Source: Breviolum minutum Mf 1.05b.01 (taxonomy: Eukaryota > Sar > Dinophyceae > Suessiales > Symbiodiniaceae). Taken from it: 64,000 bases of DNA. The DNA lies in assembly GCA_000507305.1 (NCBI GenBank), contig DF239032.1, positions 340,111 through 404,110 of the forward strand, read 5' to 3'. The position numbers and the translations under genes are program-made. Position 1 is the stretch's first letter; each line of letters opens with the position of its first letter. The notes under the pieces were generated by a model, which was not told the origin of the DNA, ran no database searches, and saw nothing but the letters and a program-made list of their open reading frames with translations. Positions 12,901 through 25,800 of the stretch are shown here, one piece after another.

Positions 12901-15900
12901 TCCATGGCAAAGGTTTAGTGGGAAAAATCTACACTTGCAATGGGAAGATATGAATATTCGATCCTCGATCTTCACCACTACTAGTAGGATGACATGAAAC
13001 ATTTTCAGGTTCGCGGATCCCGAACTAAAGCTTCATTTGTGCTTGCTATTGGGTGCGGGAGGTAGATCCAAGATATACCATGCTCTTTAAAGATGGCTAG
13101 ATACTTTAACTGTTCCAGCCGTCTATGTTGCTTTACCAAAGTGGATTGGGTGATGTTCAGATGATCCCGGTTACCATTAGCAATGAGATCGGCGTGATGT
13201 GACAGGTGTTTTCACTTTTGAGTTGCGGTGTTTTGCCACTCTTGGGCTCTAAGAATATCGTACTTTGTTCATGAACTTTGGTTTATTAACATTTGTTGGT
13301 TGAATGCTTAGTGACTTTTTTCAAACAACGAGGAGAGATCACGGGGAACCATCCTTGAAGTCATTCCCAGCACCATGAGGTGTCGAAGAGATTTGGATGA
13401 GTGGAAGGCCGATCTCAAGTTGTGCCGAGAAGATGGTAAATATGGACGGTAAATGTAAACTTCATGGCTAGTCAACCTACTCCCCCTAACGTACCCCTCG
13501 GAAATAAGGGGTTTAATAAGGCCTTATTAAGGGAAACCGACAACCGATGGTTAATAAGCCCTTATTAAGGCCTTATTTCTGGGGGGGGGGGTACGTTGGG
13601 GGGTTTGACTAGCCGTACTGGGATGGAAGAGTTAAATCTGCAGCAGGATGGGGTTCACAGAGGCCCACCAACCAAAGGATAGAATCTGGAGTTTAAACTC
13701 TGTAACTCTTCTTTTCACCCCTTTTCCAAAGTGGGAAATTCTCCAAAAATGGCTTGTACTTTGCCTTTTGAGTAGCATCATCATGTAAGTTGCACGAATG
13801 CAAACTCATAGCTGCATCGATGTTCGGTTTTCGTGCCAGCCAAGATGGACGCCACATTTGGCCGGAAAAGAAACACGGAAAAGTGGGAGCTCAAGACTCA
13901 CGACTCATTTTTGGTGTGACTAGAAATGCCATAAGAAAGTATAATCAATCAATGACGTCCTGATTGAAGGTGTAGTCATCATCATGTACCTTTGCTATCT
14001 ATTTGAGTTTTGAATTGAATATTTCACTGTATCCTATACGATAGTGATACTATAGTGATGTTTTTCGTGGTCAATGGGAGTCCTAATTTCCAACTTGGAT
14101 CACTCAACGGGTTCGTATGGTGGTTTAGAGCCATCATTTCGGGCAACGTTTCCAGATGGTCAACCCCTTTTCATCGGGTTTCTACTAAAGGACCAGGATT
14201 CCGAAGGAAAAAAACAACAACAAACGCCAACCTGAAACCACCAACCAACCAACCAACCAACCAACCAACCAACCAACCAACCCTGGAGGAAGCGGAGATT
14301 TCGGTGTTACGACTGGTGAGTGAAGTTTGTCACCGCTATCGTCTTATTGCAGATTACTTCCAGATGCTTTGCAACAACACGGGGGTGGTGCTAGCTACTA
14401 GTAGTCATGGAAAGGGGGGGGCTGAGCAACAACAAAAATCAGGATGTGATGAAGGTGATTCTTTACGCGAATCATTGTTAGGGGGACTATAGTGTCGTAA
14501 AATATTTTGCAGTTTTTTTTCTACAAACCATGTTCAGAGAACCTTTTGACTCTAGACAAAGCCATGATCAAGGTACAGTTGATAGTTCAGAGATCCTAAG
14601 ATTACGAGCTGAGATATACAACAAAGAACCTGCAAATATTGGGATAAACTATCAACCTCAAATCGCTGTTGTTTTCTTCTGAACTGTCAGCAGGAGTGTT
14701 ATTGTTTGGTGGTAATTCTGAGTAATTCTTGTTATTGGAAATTCAGGAATTTTGGTGTTTTAAGATTTATAAGTTATAGCAAAGGTGATAGTTGGGTAGC
14801 GATTGTCATTGCTATATTCATTGTATATATCATGACATGTTAAAGTTATAATTTTTACCCTGACCTTTGATGTTTGCTCCAGTGGATGACGTAAATATTT
14901 GATGAATTACGGAGCATGTAGATATCGGACCGCACAGTGTGACCTTTAACAATCATAGAGGCACCTTTCATTTCTTTGAACAAGAAGTCGAAGTTCATTG
15001 ATGCATGGTTTAATGAGAAAAAACGAGAACCACAAGCAGTGCATTGGGAATGACACCTGCCAACGCAACATGAAACAGCCAACGCAAGTTGACTTGAATG
15101 GACTTATTTTCAGCCATAGCTTGCAGCTGCGTTTGTTTCAGGAGACCTCAAATGAACGAGGCGTTTCAGCATAGTGCTGGTGACATGAGAAGGACCGGTT
15201 CCGGCTGGGACTGAGTAGTTGGCGTTTATTTTGACTCGCAAAGGATGGCAAACTCACACATGTCTATGTCGTATGAAGATTTACATCTATCAGATGTCCG
15301 GATATGGATTTTTGATTGGTAATGGGATGTGTGACACCATGATTTTTGTCGGAAAAAGGGGGACTGCATCTTTTTTTTAAAACCTATACCATATGGGAAA
15401 CGTTGACGTTGCCATCAACTGTCTCCCTTCACAATGACCTTTTTACCAGAAATTGAGTTTAGCCAGTTGAACGCAGGCCCGAAAAGTGAGGCCCCGAAAG
15501 TGGAGAAGCCGGATTTTTTCTTCCATTCGCACTTTCGCTATAGCTGCTATCCCTTTTTGGAGGGACTGATGATATGCATATATTTTTTTAATAGCCACCG
15601 CCCCATTTTCTTAGTTTGGGAATGCCCTTTCTATCCCTTTCTTAGGCTTGGATGTACAGGTGTCTCAGTATCAGCACTGGCGTGGCGTCAGTGAAAGTAC
15701 TGTGCACAGAAAACTAGGTCTCTTTTTCCCAATCCATTTTTTGGTTTGGCTGTAGTTTTAGTTGCAACATGTTTTTGAATCTGTACACATTTAGGAATCA
15801 AGTTTAATCATTCAATTCATGTTTCCGCTGACCATGGAGGAAGCTGGTTCCCGAAAATGTGGCTCATTTGAATGATGATTTCGTTCCCAAATGGTTGGGT

Positions 15901-17094
15901 CCCATTTTTATGGGTTTCTTGGCTGCCTGGTCGTGTGAATTGATACCCTGAAGTTCGCCTCGAAACGAGTTTGAAACGTTGGGTTTTTAAGGGAAATGTA
16001 TAGCTACTATATAAATAATGCTTAAGTTTTAGGATACCATGGATACCTAAGTTCCCCCTTTTTGTTCCGCATGGATATGATACAGCCTTGCTTTAATCAA
16101 AGAAGGTACTGGAGGCTTGAAAAATGTGTCCCCCATGCAACGATATTCCTTTCTCCTCAGGTCTTTTCTCTCCAACCATCCATTTTCAGGTGCTATGTTA
16201 GTTTCAGGGAGGGTAGGTGAAATAGCCCATTTACTGACCATTGATCCTACCTGCCTGGAACATCCAAGTAGGGAAACAATCATGTGGGAGTCAAAGCTTT
16301 GGGAGGACTTTGTGGCTGGACTTGTCTGGCTATATAGTTTTGCCTCAGAGGGTTACACATCAGCTCCTTTGAGGTAAGTAAGGTCTTAAAAGTCTTATAT
16401 AAATAGGACACTGCGTCAACCGTCAGCACTGCGTGACTAAACATAAAACCTCCAAACATCCTACTTAGGTCACCTGATTTCCTTTCTCAGTACAAAATAA
16501 TCGATGCATGTTCCATGTTGAAATTTTCCGTTTTGTCCCTTTCACAAAATCAAAACCAACCAAAAAAACAAGATGCCATGATGTCAAGATGACCTCACGC
16601 AACGTGGATATCACCCAGAACGCTCCATAGCGCCATAGCGAACCTTTGCCCCCCGCTATGCTCCGCTTCAGGTTTGTATATAGCGATGGATGCCCGTGAC
16701 CTGGAAATTGTCGGGTTAATGGTTGATCATGGAAAAACACCCTATAGAAATTTGAGATTGAATAGATACTCAAAAATGATTGGTCTTGGAACAAGTAATT
16801 ATATATACATATATATATATAGCGCTATCTATGTACATATTGTTTTTCTATCTTTTCCGAGTTTTCTTGATGAGTATAGATTTTTTGCGAACATTGTATG
16901 TGATTTCAAGTTATATAAAGCTCACATTGAAACATATTATTCAAATTGTGTTCGTATGCTTGCGAATCCCATCCCTTGAACCGCAACGAAAAACCAGCCC
17001 GTTTTTTGCACCCAGGGTGACTCCACAAGGAAAAAGAAATCAGGGGTAATCCGGGTGAGTTCTTTTCCACAAGGAGTTTCTTGAAACAAACATT

Positions 17095-17132
<38 letters not shown>

Positions 17133-19534
17133 AGCTTTTCCCTTTGAAACAAACATTTTCATCATCTTTATGAATTTAAGATGGTATCCACTGAACATTT
17201 ATATAGACTTGATTTCAATGACTTTACCCCGAGCGACCTGAAAGGATAGTTTAGGAATAGTTTAGGAATAGTTTAGGTATACCATAAGTCTGATTTGATC
17301 AGCCCTGAACATTGAAATTCTTCTGGACCTGCTGGAAACAAACCTTGCGTTGAGTCATCCTAAACAAAGTTTAACCCAAGAATTGATACCAATCCTGAAT
17401 GCAGAAACGGAATTGCTCCCTCGATCATTTCAGGGAGAAGTTTGTAAGGTGTTGCAGGGTACACCCTGGAAAAGTGTAACATGGAACCCCCAAAAAAGGA
17501 GGTTTGGAAGATTTAGGTTCCATGTTAATTGTCAGGGGTGTAGAAGAGCATTTTTTCTACTCACTACTCTTCCCAGAGTGGAAAAACACAAGATGTATCC
17601 ATGATTAGTGGTTCCGGGCAATTCTTTTACGGCATATCCATTCGGGAATTGTATAGTTTCCTTGGTTTTTTGTTTGGTTTCTCACCCAAACCCCGAACCA
17701 TGGGTTCAGCTTGGCAACGAAACATTCCCATAGGATCCATGAGACTGGTTTATCTACCTACATGTGGTTGATTTCAATGGTAAACTAGTAGGTAAAATCT
17801 GCCATGCTTTCCCCCCCGTTGGAACCGTGACCACGTTTGGTGAAGTCGTTTGAGGTAAAGTCCTTGAAGACAAGGTGACACTGGGCACCTTCTTGGCTAC
17901 GTTGGGGTTAATGAGTGGCCTAGCTGTGAACCAAAAAAACCAGGGAAAACAAGCTTAGAGAATTCCACAGGTGGTCTGAAGTGGGTTTTTTGGGATGCTT
18001 TTTTTTGGCCTAACGGGAATTGGGGGAAGATGTCTCCCAAGTTGATAGATATTTGGCGAAAGGGATTGAAAACACAAACTACTATGTGATACTGTTAGTA
18101 GTTAGTTGACATGTTGTTTCAAGAACTTCATGGGAACAAGAAGTATTCTGAATTTTCTTTTCAACATAATAATACACATATATATGTATATATATATTGT
18201 ATATTTTACATTTACACCCTGAAAGTCCAAGTCGATGATTTTTTGAATCTTGTTGCTCCTCAAAGACCATTGTTTTGCGGGTTTATGTGATCAACAGGAA
18301 TTATGGGCTTCTTGAGCCATGGAAACAGTAGGATCCCGTAAACTTGAACCAATCAGGAATGTCAATATAATGTTGCCAAGGGGTTTGATCATTTAAACTA
18401 ACAGCAAAAGCCTCTGAGAAATGATGCGCCTGGAAGACGTCTTTTCTTTCAAAATGGTCCATTTTCAGGGGCTTTCGCTGTTACCCATAAGATCCAGGTA
18501 TGGTATCTTTACCTACATTTACCATAGAAAATCCACCATTCATTTGGGTAAATAAGCCATTTATGGTAAATTAGTAGGTAAAACCTACATTATCTAAGAT
18601 CAACCTACGATTTTTAGGGTAAATTAGTAGGTAAATATACCACCATCCTTCCATGGATCCTAGGTGTCCTTTTTTTTGGGGAGGGGCAGCACCTGGGATC
18701 TCACCTTATCCTTGAACGTTGCAGTGGTTTTTTTTCCCAGGATTCAACAAGACATTCATTAAGCCATGAAAGCGGGGTCTAAGTTTAGGATGATGCAAAT
18801 GGCATGGTTATTTAATGCTATATTAATATATATATATATTTAATTGTATATATATACTTAATAATTAGATATGTATATACAAATATGTCTATATCTTTCC
18901 TTCTGGATCCAAGAGGAGAATTGAATTGAAACCTGGTGACTCTCAGAATACTAGCAATAAATCTAGCTTGGAACAACTCTCAACTACTTCTCAAGTGTGG
19001 AAACTGCAGACCGGAACAGGCCCCTGCGGCATTGTTACAATCGACACATCATTCGACAGGTGTTTTGTTCTGGAACCTACCCGAACAAGAATTGCACATC
19101 CAATAATTACGGTACTAGTAGTTAGTTGGCATACATACTGGTTGGGAGTTGTCAAAACCTTGGTTCAGAGTGGGTAAATATTCTATTCATGTTATTTACA
19201 GTAAGGGAATCAATCTTCACGAATTCCACTGGTTTTCCAGCATTTAGGCAGGGCCCAACATGTTGGTACTATGTTCGTTTGAAGCAACGATACTTAAGCA
19301 GGGCCCACCCTTCTGCTTTGCCCCACCTTGTTGTTACTGATTTCGTCGAGGAGAAATCAGCGATGAATTTTCAGAATCTTGGTACGTGGGGAGTTGTCAT
19401 GATTGGCGGTGACAGGGAAGTTTCCTGTGAATTTAGTGGTCGGTGCCATAGGTTTGAAGTACAACTACTCAATCAATCAACCAATCAACCAATCCATCCA
19501 TCCATCCATCGATCGATCGATCAATCAATCAATA

Positions 19535-19577
<43 letters not shown>

Positions 19578-22500
19578 GTGTTGGGCGTTTTGGCCTTTCC
19601 TGTTCCTGCCAATGGGCTTTAAGTAGAAGGGCATATCCTAACGAGTTAATTTCGCATCATGTTGGGAAATTTCAACGAGGCCGGAGAAATTGGAAAATCA
19701 TTTCCCTAAAGGAGTTCCTTGGTTTGGATCGATATGTAGGGAAATCCCAGGATCAATATGTATAGAGAAAACACAACTGGATGGTGGCAACTCAAATGTT
19801 GTTTATTTTCACCTACTTGGGGGAATGATCCTATTTGACTAATATTTTTCAGATGGGTTGAAACCACCAACTAGAATAAGAAAGGTACTCTTGGTCCGGG
19901 CTACTCTTGATCCTTCAAAGGCACCTTTTTTTTCAGCATTCCCCAATTCATCCCTAGAATTTGTTATCGGAAATGTTCAGAAAATTCCTAAAGTTGACGT
20001 CATAGTCTATAGTAAGCAAGCAGCAAAAATTATATGTTCACCAACCGAGAACTATTGAAAACAACGGGTGGATGAAAGGAAACCCTTCGTTCACAGCTTT
20101 CACACCCTTCACCACCAAACGATCCGAAATTCCCGCGTTACCGAGATGTTTTTCCCTCGGCAGTTGACTCAGGAAGCTTATCACATCATTCTGTCGATGA
20201 TGGAGGAGTTTGGATCTCTCAAGGCTTCGGCAAAAAAACAAGCAAAAACTCATGACACATCCATGGGACGAAAGGGTATGTTTACCTAGATTAACGGTTG
20301 AATTTTATGGTGAATCAGTTGGTAAATATACCGTTCGTCCCATGGATCCGTCGTGGCAAATGACACATGCAAGTCGTCCAAGTCCGTTTTCCACCCCTAA
20401 AGGAATTATGGGAACCGAAGACCCGTGGGTGTTGACGGTTCGATGTATGGTTCTGGGATCTCCAGTGACTTGAGATCCCAATGATCTTAGGGAGGGTGGG
20501 AGTGGGTCCATTTTCCCTCCTAAAGTTTGCAATGCTGAGCTTGTTGGTCACATAACCTCTCCAAATTCCAGGAGCTGACGGTGTTTTTCAACAAGGAAAC
20601 GGATTTGTTGGCCTGGAAAGCTGTGAACCGTCAGCGGCGCGAAAACACGACGCTTGGTTTTTGGTGACTCAGGGATAGCGAGTCACCAAACATTTCGTTG
20701 GTACCTAAAATGGAGGTATCTATAATATAAGCCGTATGGATATGGCTTAGGTAAGGGACAACCCACACGTAAGATAGCCTTATAAGGTTCGGTACCTTCA
20801 TTTTAGGTACCTGAAATGCTTGGAGATACTGGGATGTCCTCCCAATGTGAAAAGATGGATGTTCACAAAAAATCCAGTTCCAAATACCAACATTCCCAAA
20901 AGTCTTAAGGATCAACAGGCTATCCATATCTCATAGGATCCATGTATGATATATTTACCTACATTTACCATAAAAACAATCCACCATTCATGTGGGTAAA
21001 CAAGCCAATCACATAGATCCGTGATGGTTTTGTCAGACAATCCTGGATGATTTTGGTTGAAGTTTGGATCACCTGGCATCACCTGCAGGTCGGATGGATC
21101 TCCGTCATACCAAGGTCGATCCCCGTCACCAGTTATAAATAGACTTATAAACCCTACATAAGTATAGGGTGAAATTTTCCCCAGTTGCCTTTTTTTTTAA
21201 TTTTTGGCCATTTATTTTTTGGGGTGTTATTTATTTATCCACTCCCTTTATTTAACGATCCTATAAAAGGGGCCCATCCTTGTAGAAAAATGCCGGTGGT
21301 TCCTGCTTGCCACCTTGAGGAAACGTGCGCGCGAGGAAGCCTTGCGCGAGCGCTCGGATGATGGGGGCGGGTCCCGATACAAGACGGACCTCATTCCGAT
21401 CAGGAGCGCAGCAGGGCTGTTGCTAAAAAGGTAAAGGCTTAGCATATGGCCATATGGCCTTCAAATCAAAACACGTATACGTGTATATAGTGGGGATACG
21501 TATTTTTATCCGTTTTTATTTTATGATTTATATGATGGATTTCTTTGGGAAACACACAAACATATCAGATTGCAGCATGTTGACACCTCTTTTCCCCATG
21601 ATTTTTGTTGGGCCGGAAACCTGGTTCTGCCGGGGCACATGCCACACATCATGCGGCGTTTTGTAGTGCTAGGATGGAGGACATGAGTTATATGCGCCAT
21701 GGCATATGTATCTTCAAGAATGTCAATGTGGAAGTGCCGCAAGGTGCGGCCAGGAAGGCAGAAAACAGACGAGAGAAAGCTTACAGGAATACCCTCCATG
21801 AAACTAACAGCAAACGCACCTGAGCATTGATGGTTGGAAGATGAAATGTCCTTTTGGGGCCCGGCCTATTTCCAGGTGCTATGTTCGTTCAAGGAGGGTA
21901 AACCCGAGAAAGTTCAATATCAAGGTTGAACATGTTTAACTCTCGAGCTTTTCATACTTTTTGCACACGCAAGATCAAATCAACGATATAAAAAGAAAGC
22001 GCTTTCGAACTTGAAAACGACATATAAAACCTGATTTTTTCCTGGATCAACTCCGGAATCGAGCAAAAATGTTGGTAGTTTGAGCCTGGGCGATTTGATA
22101 GTTTACCCGTTTACCCTACTATTCTTCAAATACTACCAAAACGAAAAAGAACATTGGATTTCAATAGCCGCCTAAGAATGCAGGAATATCTAAACTACTC
22201 GTTCCTCAGTACCAAAAAATGTCGCAATGGCAATCGAAATGTCACTAATTTATTGTTTAAGCGCAGCTGGTGGCATGGTTTTAATCAAGGAGGTAACCAA
22301 CCTTAACACCCACTCATTGAAACATCACCAGCAATCACCAACTTGTACCTAGTAAGGGCTGTTGAACAGATCATCACCATAAATGTAGGCAACACCGTGT
22401 TTTTTGATGAGATTTTTTGGGGGGATGGGGAAACGCCTGGAGAAACAAAACACAAACACAGAACGTTGACATAGGTAAGTTGGTGGCGGTGAATGGACCT

Positions 22501-22814
22501 CATGGCTCAGGGAAAGCTACTTTATTAAGGTTGCTGGGTCATGTATCTTGCCGACGTTGGAACGAGACGAGCTGAAACCGGTCGGTGGGTGGATTCTGGA
22601 ATGATTTTCGGGATTTTTTTGCCAAAGGGGAAAGAAACCCAAAAACACACCTTTTAAACATGTCCCATGCCACCTGGGGATCTTTTTCCCAATTGATGCG
22701 TTAGACGGTGATCAGTGATAGAGAAGGGTTAAAGCTATTTTACTGTATCTCCAGGGGGTTACTCTCAGGGTTTCTAATTGACATATGTCGGGATATATTA
22801 TCATGTGAGACATG

Positions 22815-22845
<31 letters not shown>

Positions 22846-25800
22846 ATTTGAATATACATATTTACAGTCTTACGAGTGGTTCTTTTCCTTGCTTTTCTGC
22901 TCCACCAATCTCCAAGTATCAAGGCATCCCAAACCAAATTCATCCAAATTCACCAAATTCAAAGCAACTCAAGCCAAAACCAACTCAAAGCCAAACTGAA
23001 AATCAAAAAGAGAGAAGCGAACTTAATCAAAAAATCCCAACCCAACAGTTCAACAACCCTGTTTTTTTTTTCAAAATTTGAAATCAGGTCCGGTTCTTCT
23101 GTAGCACCAGCCCTTCAATTTGCCGGGAAAACGCCTTCCGTTGAGGTCGTTTTCCCACAACAAGGCTCCATCTTCATCCCGGCACATCTACGAGTCTTGC
23201 ACGTCACACAGGAAGCCATCATTTTAGAGAAGTCTCCCTGGAGAAATTTGCACCTCGGTGAAATGGACTTTCAACTGGAGATGTGTGACACAAAGGGGGT
23301 GCTTAATTAAAACAAAAAACCGTGGGTTGTTTTCGCTTGGGTCATGGTACCAGCAAAAATGGATAGAAATGGTCTGGTTTGATATTTTTTTCGGGATTTT
23401 GATGGGGATAAAGGTGTGAAGATATGGAAGTTTATCAATCAATGGATTCAACTTGGCATATCACAAAGGTATTGGATTTGACACTAAATAGTAGTGGACA
23501 ACGGACAACTACCTTGTTGTTGGGTATGGTACAGCTGATAGTACATCTTGAAAGATAAGATACTGTAGAATCATTTTGTTGCACAAGTCATCTTAGATCA
23601 CTGGAGTGTAGCCTCCCTGAAACTAACAGCTCGCCCCTAAAAACTGATGATTGGAAGACTAGTTCTCTAAGGCAATAGGCTTGGTCAAGTGAGTCTAAGG
23701 TGTGTCAACCTACCCTAGGGATCCAATTAACTGAGAATGGTAATGGAACCTAAATACCTTTGCGTTTCGGAGGTGCCTGGATGCCTAGGGATGATACTCA
23801 ACACCCCCCCCCCGCGCCGAAGGACGTTTGGCTTTGCAGATCCTTCAAAAGTAGACCCTGGCCGGGTCTCTTGTCGAAAAAAAAGGTGATGGTAGAAGAT
23901 GAGTCAAGTTTAAAAGAATCCGCCCCACCGAGTATTCGCCATGTTTGACAATCTGGGTGCATTTTTTTGAAATTCTTTGAGACATGAATCATGAGGTTTT
24001 TTTTGGGGGCAAATATGTGACATGTTCTCAAGATGGCAAAGTAAACACAAAATAAACATGAATCGAACCAACCTCATATACCATCATATCACCTTCCCAC
24101 CAAGATATTGAAAACCTGAAGGTTTTTTCTGGATGTGTTTCACATTTTCATGCATTTTCAGTGCTAAATCTGAAAATTCAAAAAACTTCTAGCATCCCAA
24201 CAAGGTGGGCCCCAAAATCTGTTCAAAAATGGAGTTTTGGGACCCCTATAAGTAGGGTGAAATAACCCCAGTTGCCAATTTAGAAGACCATCTATAGGGG
24301 TTACAACTACTAGTAGTTATAGCCCAATTAATAACTGGTAGGGGCCCACCTTGAAGAGGCCACATGTTCTTTTGTTTGTGTTTTGGTGTAGGGAAAAAGA
24401 TTTGGGAACGAAGACCTTGTTTGAACCTTCCCCGTTTTTGTGGGGGGACACTGGGGGCCGAGTCGTATGATTCCATGAGGTGCGAAAAATCTTGGAAACT
24501 ATGCAGATGAAGGCCACCTTGAGATTGATCGAACCCCATTTGGAGCCAATGAAGACTTCAGGTGGCGGGTGGAAATTTGGGAGGGCTGACCTGGTCAACC
24601 TACCACCCTAAGAATTAAAAAAAAACGGCTTTAGTAAGGGAAACCAATATGGTTAACAAGCCCTTATCATAAGGCCGGCTATTTCTGGGGGGGGGGCGTG
24701 TGTTAGGGTAGGGGAGAGGTTGACTGCTGATTTTTTTTTGACCCGGTTGTGAGTTGGAGGTTAAAGACATCCAAGCAACCTGCTGAGGGCCGAGGTATTT
24801 GGACCACAACAAAATATAGCTAAAAACACCCAAGCTCAGCTAAGGTATGACTGGATGTTCGTATGTCTTTTATAGCCATATACCTTACCTTGGTTTGGAG
24901 GTTTTTGTAGTTGAGCTTCAACTTTTAAGTTGTTTTTTTTCCGGAAAAAAAGCAGAACCTTTGGCAGATGATACCGATACCCTGGAACGAACAGCAAGTT
25001 CGCCCCTGAAAATAGCCTTCGTTCCCAGGGGATCAAAACTCGCTGGCTTCGTGGCAGGGAGGATGTTTTTTTCCAGTGAGGCGGAATTTTAATTTTCCCA
25101 GGGGTCAAATGATCCAAAGTTTGTGGGAAATATGTTTTTTATTCAAAATGAGTTGAAACCACCAACTCGGTATTCAGGTAGTCAATTCATTTTTGATGAA
25201 ATTCCTCCTTTTAACCTTAATTGTCGACTGTTAGAGGATTGGAGGCAATCCCAAAATTTGCGATTTCTGATCATGTCAAACCTGATGTATTGTACACAAA
25301 ATTGGCAGGCTCTCGCAAAAACACGAGATTCCATCCCTAATGTTTTGTGATTTTATTTCTCCTCCACAATTGAAACAACCATCTGAAGCACACGAAAAGC
25401 CTGGCCAGATGTGGACTTAGACACTCGAGACGATAACTCCTGGTTGGAAAACCTAACCTACACGGAGCACCTTTGGCTGCAAGTTTGAGATACTGTCACT
25501 ACATTTTTCAAATTTAATACGTATCTAGGTGGTGGTTTCCAATATTTTCTATTTTCACCCCTACTTGGGGAAAATGATCCAATTTGACGAGCATATGTTT
25601 GAAATGGGTGGTTCAACCACCAACTAGGTGCTTGTGTGTTGGCTTAGTTGAATGCTTTTGTTTGTTGTACTGACAGGTATATAAAAGTCGTTTTCTCCGT
25701 GGGACACTGAATTCTATAGATTCGAGTTGTACTTTTATATAGAAACTGAAGCCACTCCCAGATGCTCCATGTATGTATGGAATACATTTACCCATAAATT

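Larger units (their letters stand above)
14386..20163 (+). other. Largest intron of the ABC-like gene, repeat filled
   Basis: No convincing exon of the ABC gene was found in this ~5.8 kb. It holds a half family A element (16150-16216), a (CAT)n microsatellite (17092-17132), a family B element (17454-17546), family C elements near 17736-17805 and 18483-18665, TA-rich tracts (16800-16820, 18826-18870), an (AATC)n tract (19470-19576) and a family F copy (19777-19874). The ORFs over the AATC tract are repeat translations rich in Asn, Gln, Ser and Ile. Confidence 0.5.

Noticed and set aside
19126-19765. Ser/Asn/Gln-rich ORFs of 120-166 aa
   Set aside because: The open frame comes from the (AATC)n repeat, whose 4-base period lacks stops in some frames. 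The flanking parts have no coding character.
22778-23081. ORFs with Tyr-Ile repeats
   Set aside because: Translation of a TA microsatellite (22811-22850). The real exon nearby is 23146-23257 in another setting.
23760-24031. Pro-rich ORFs around the C9 run
   Set aside because: Low-complexity sequence without splice sites or motifs, in an ABC-gene intron.
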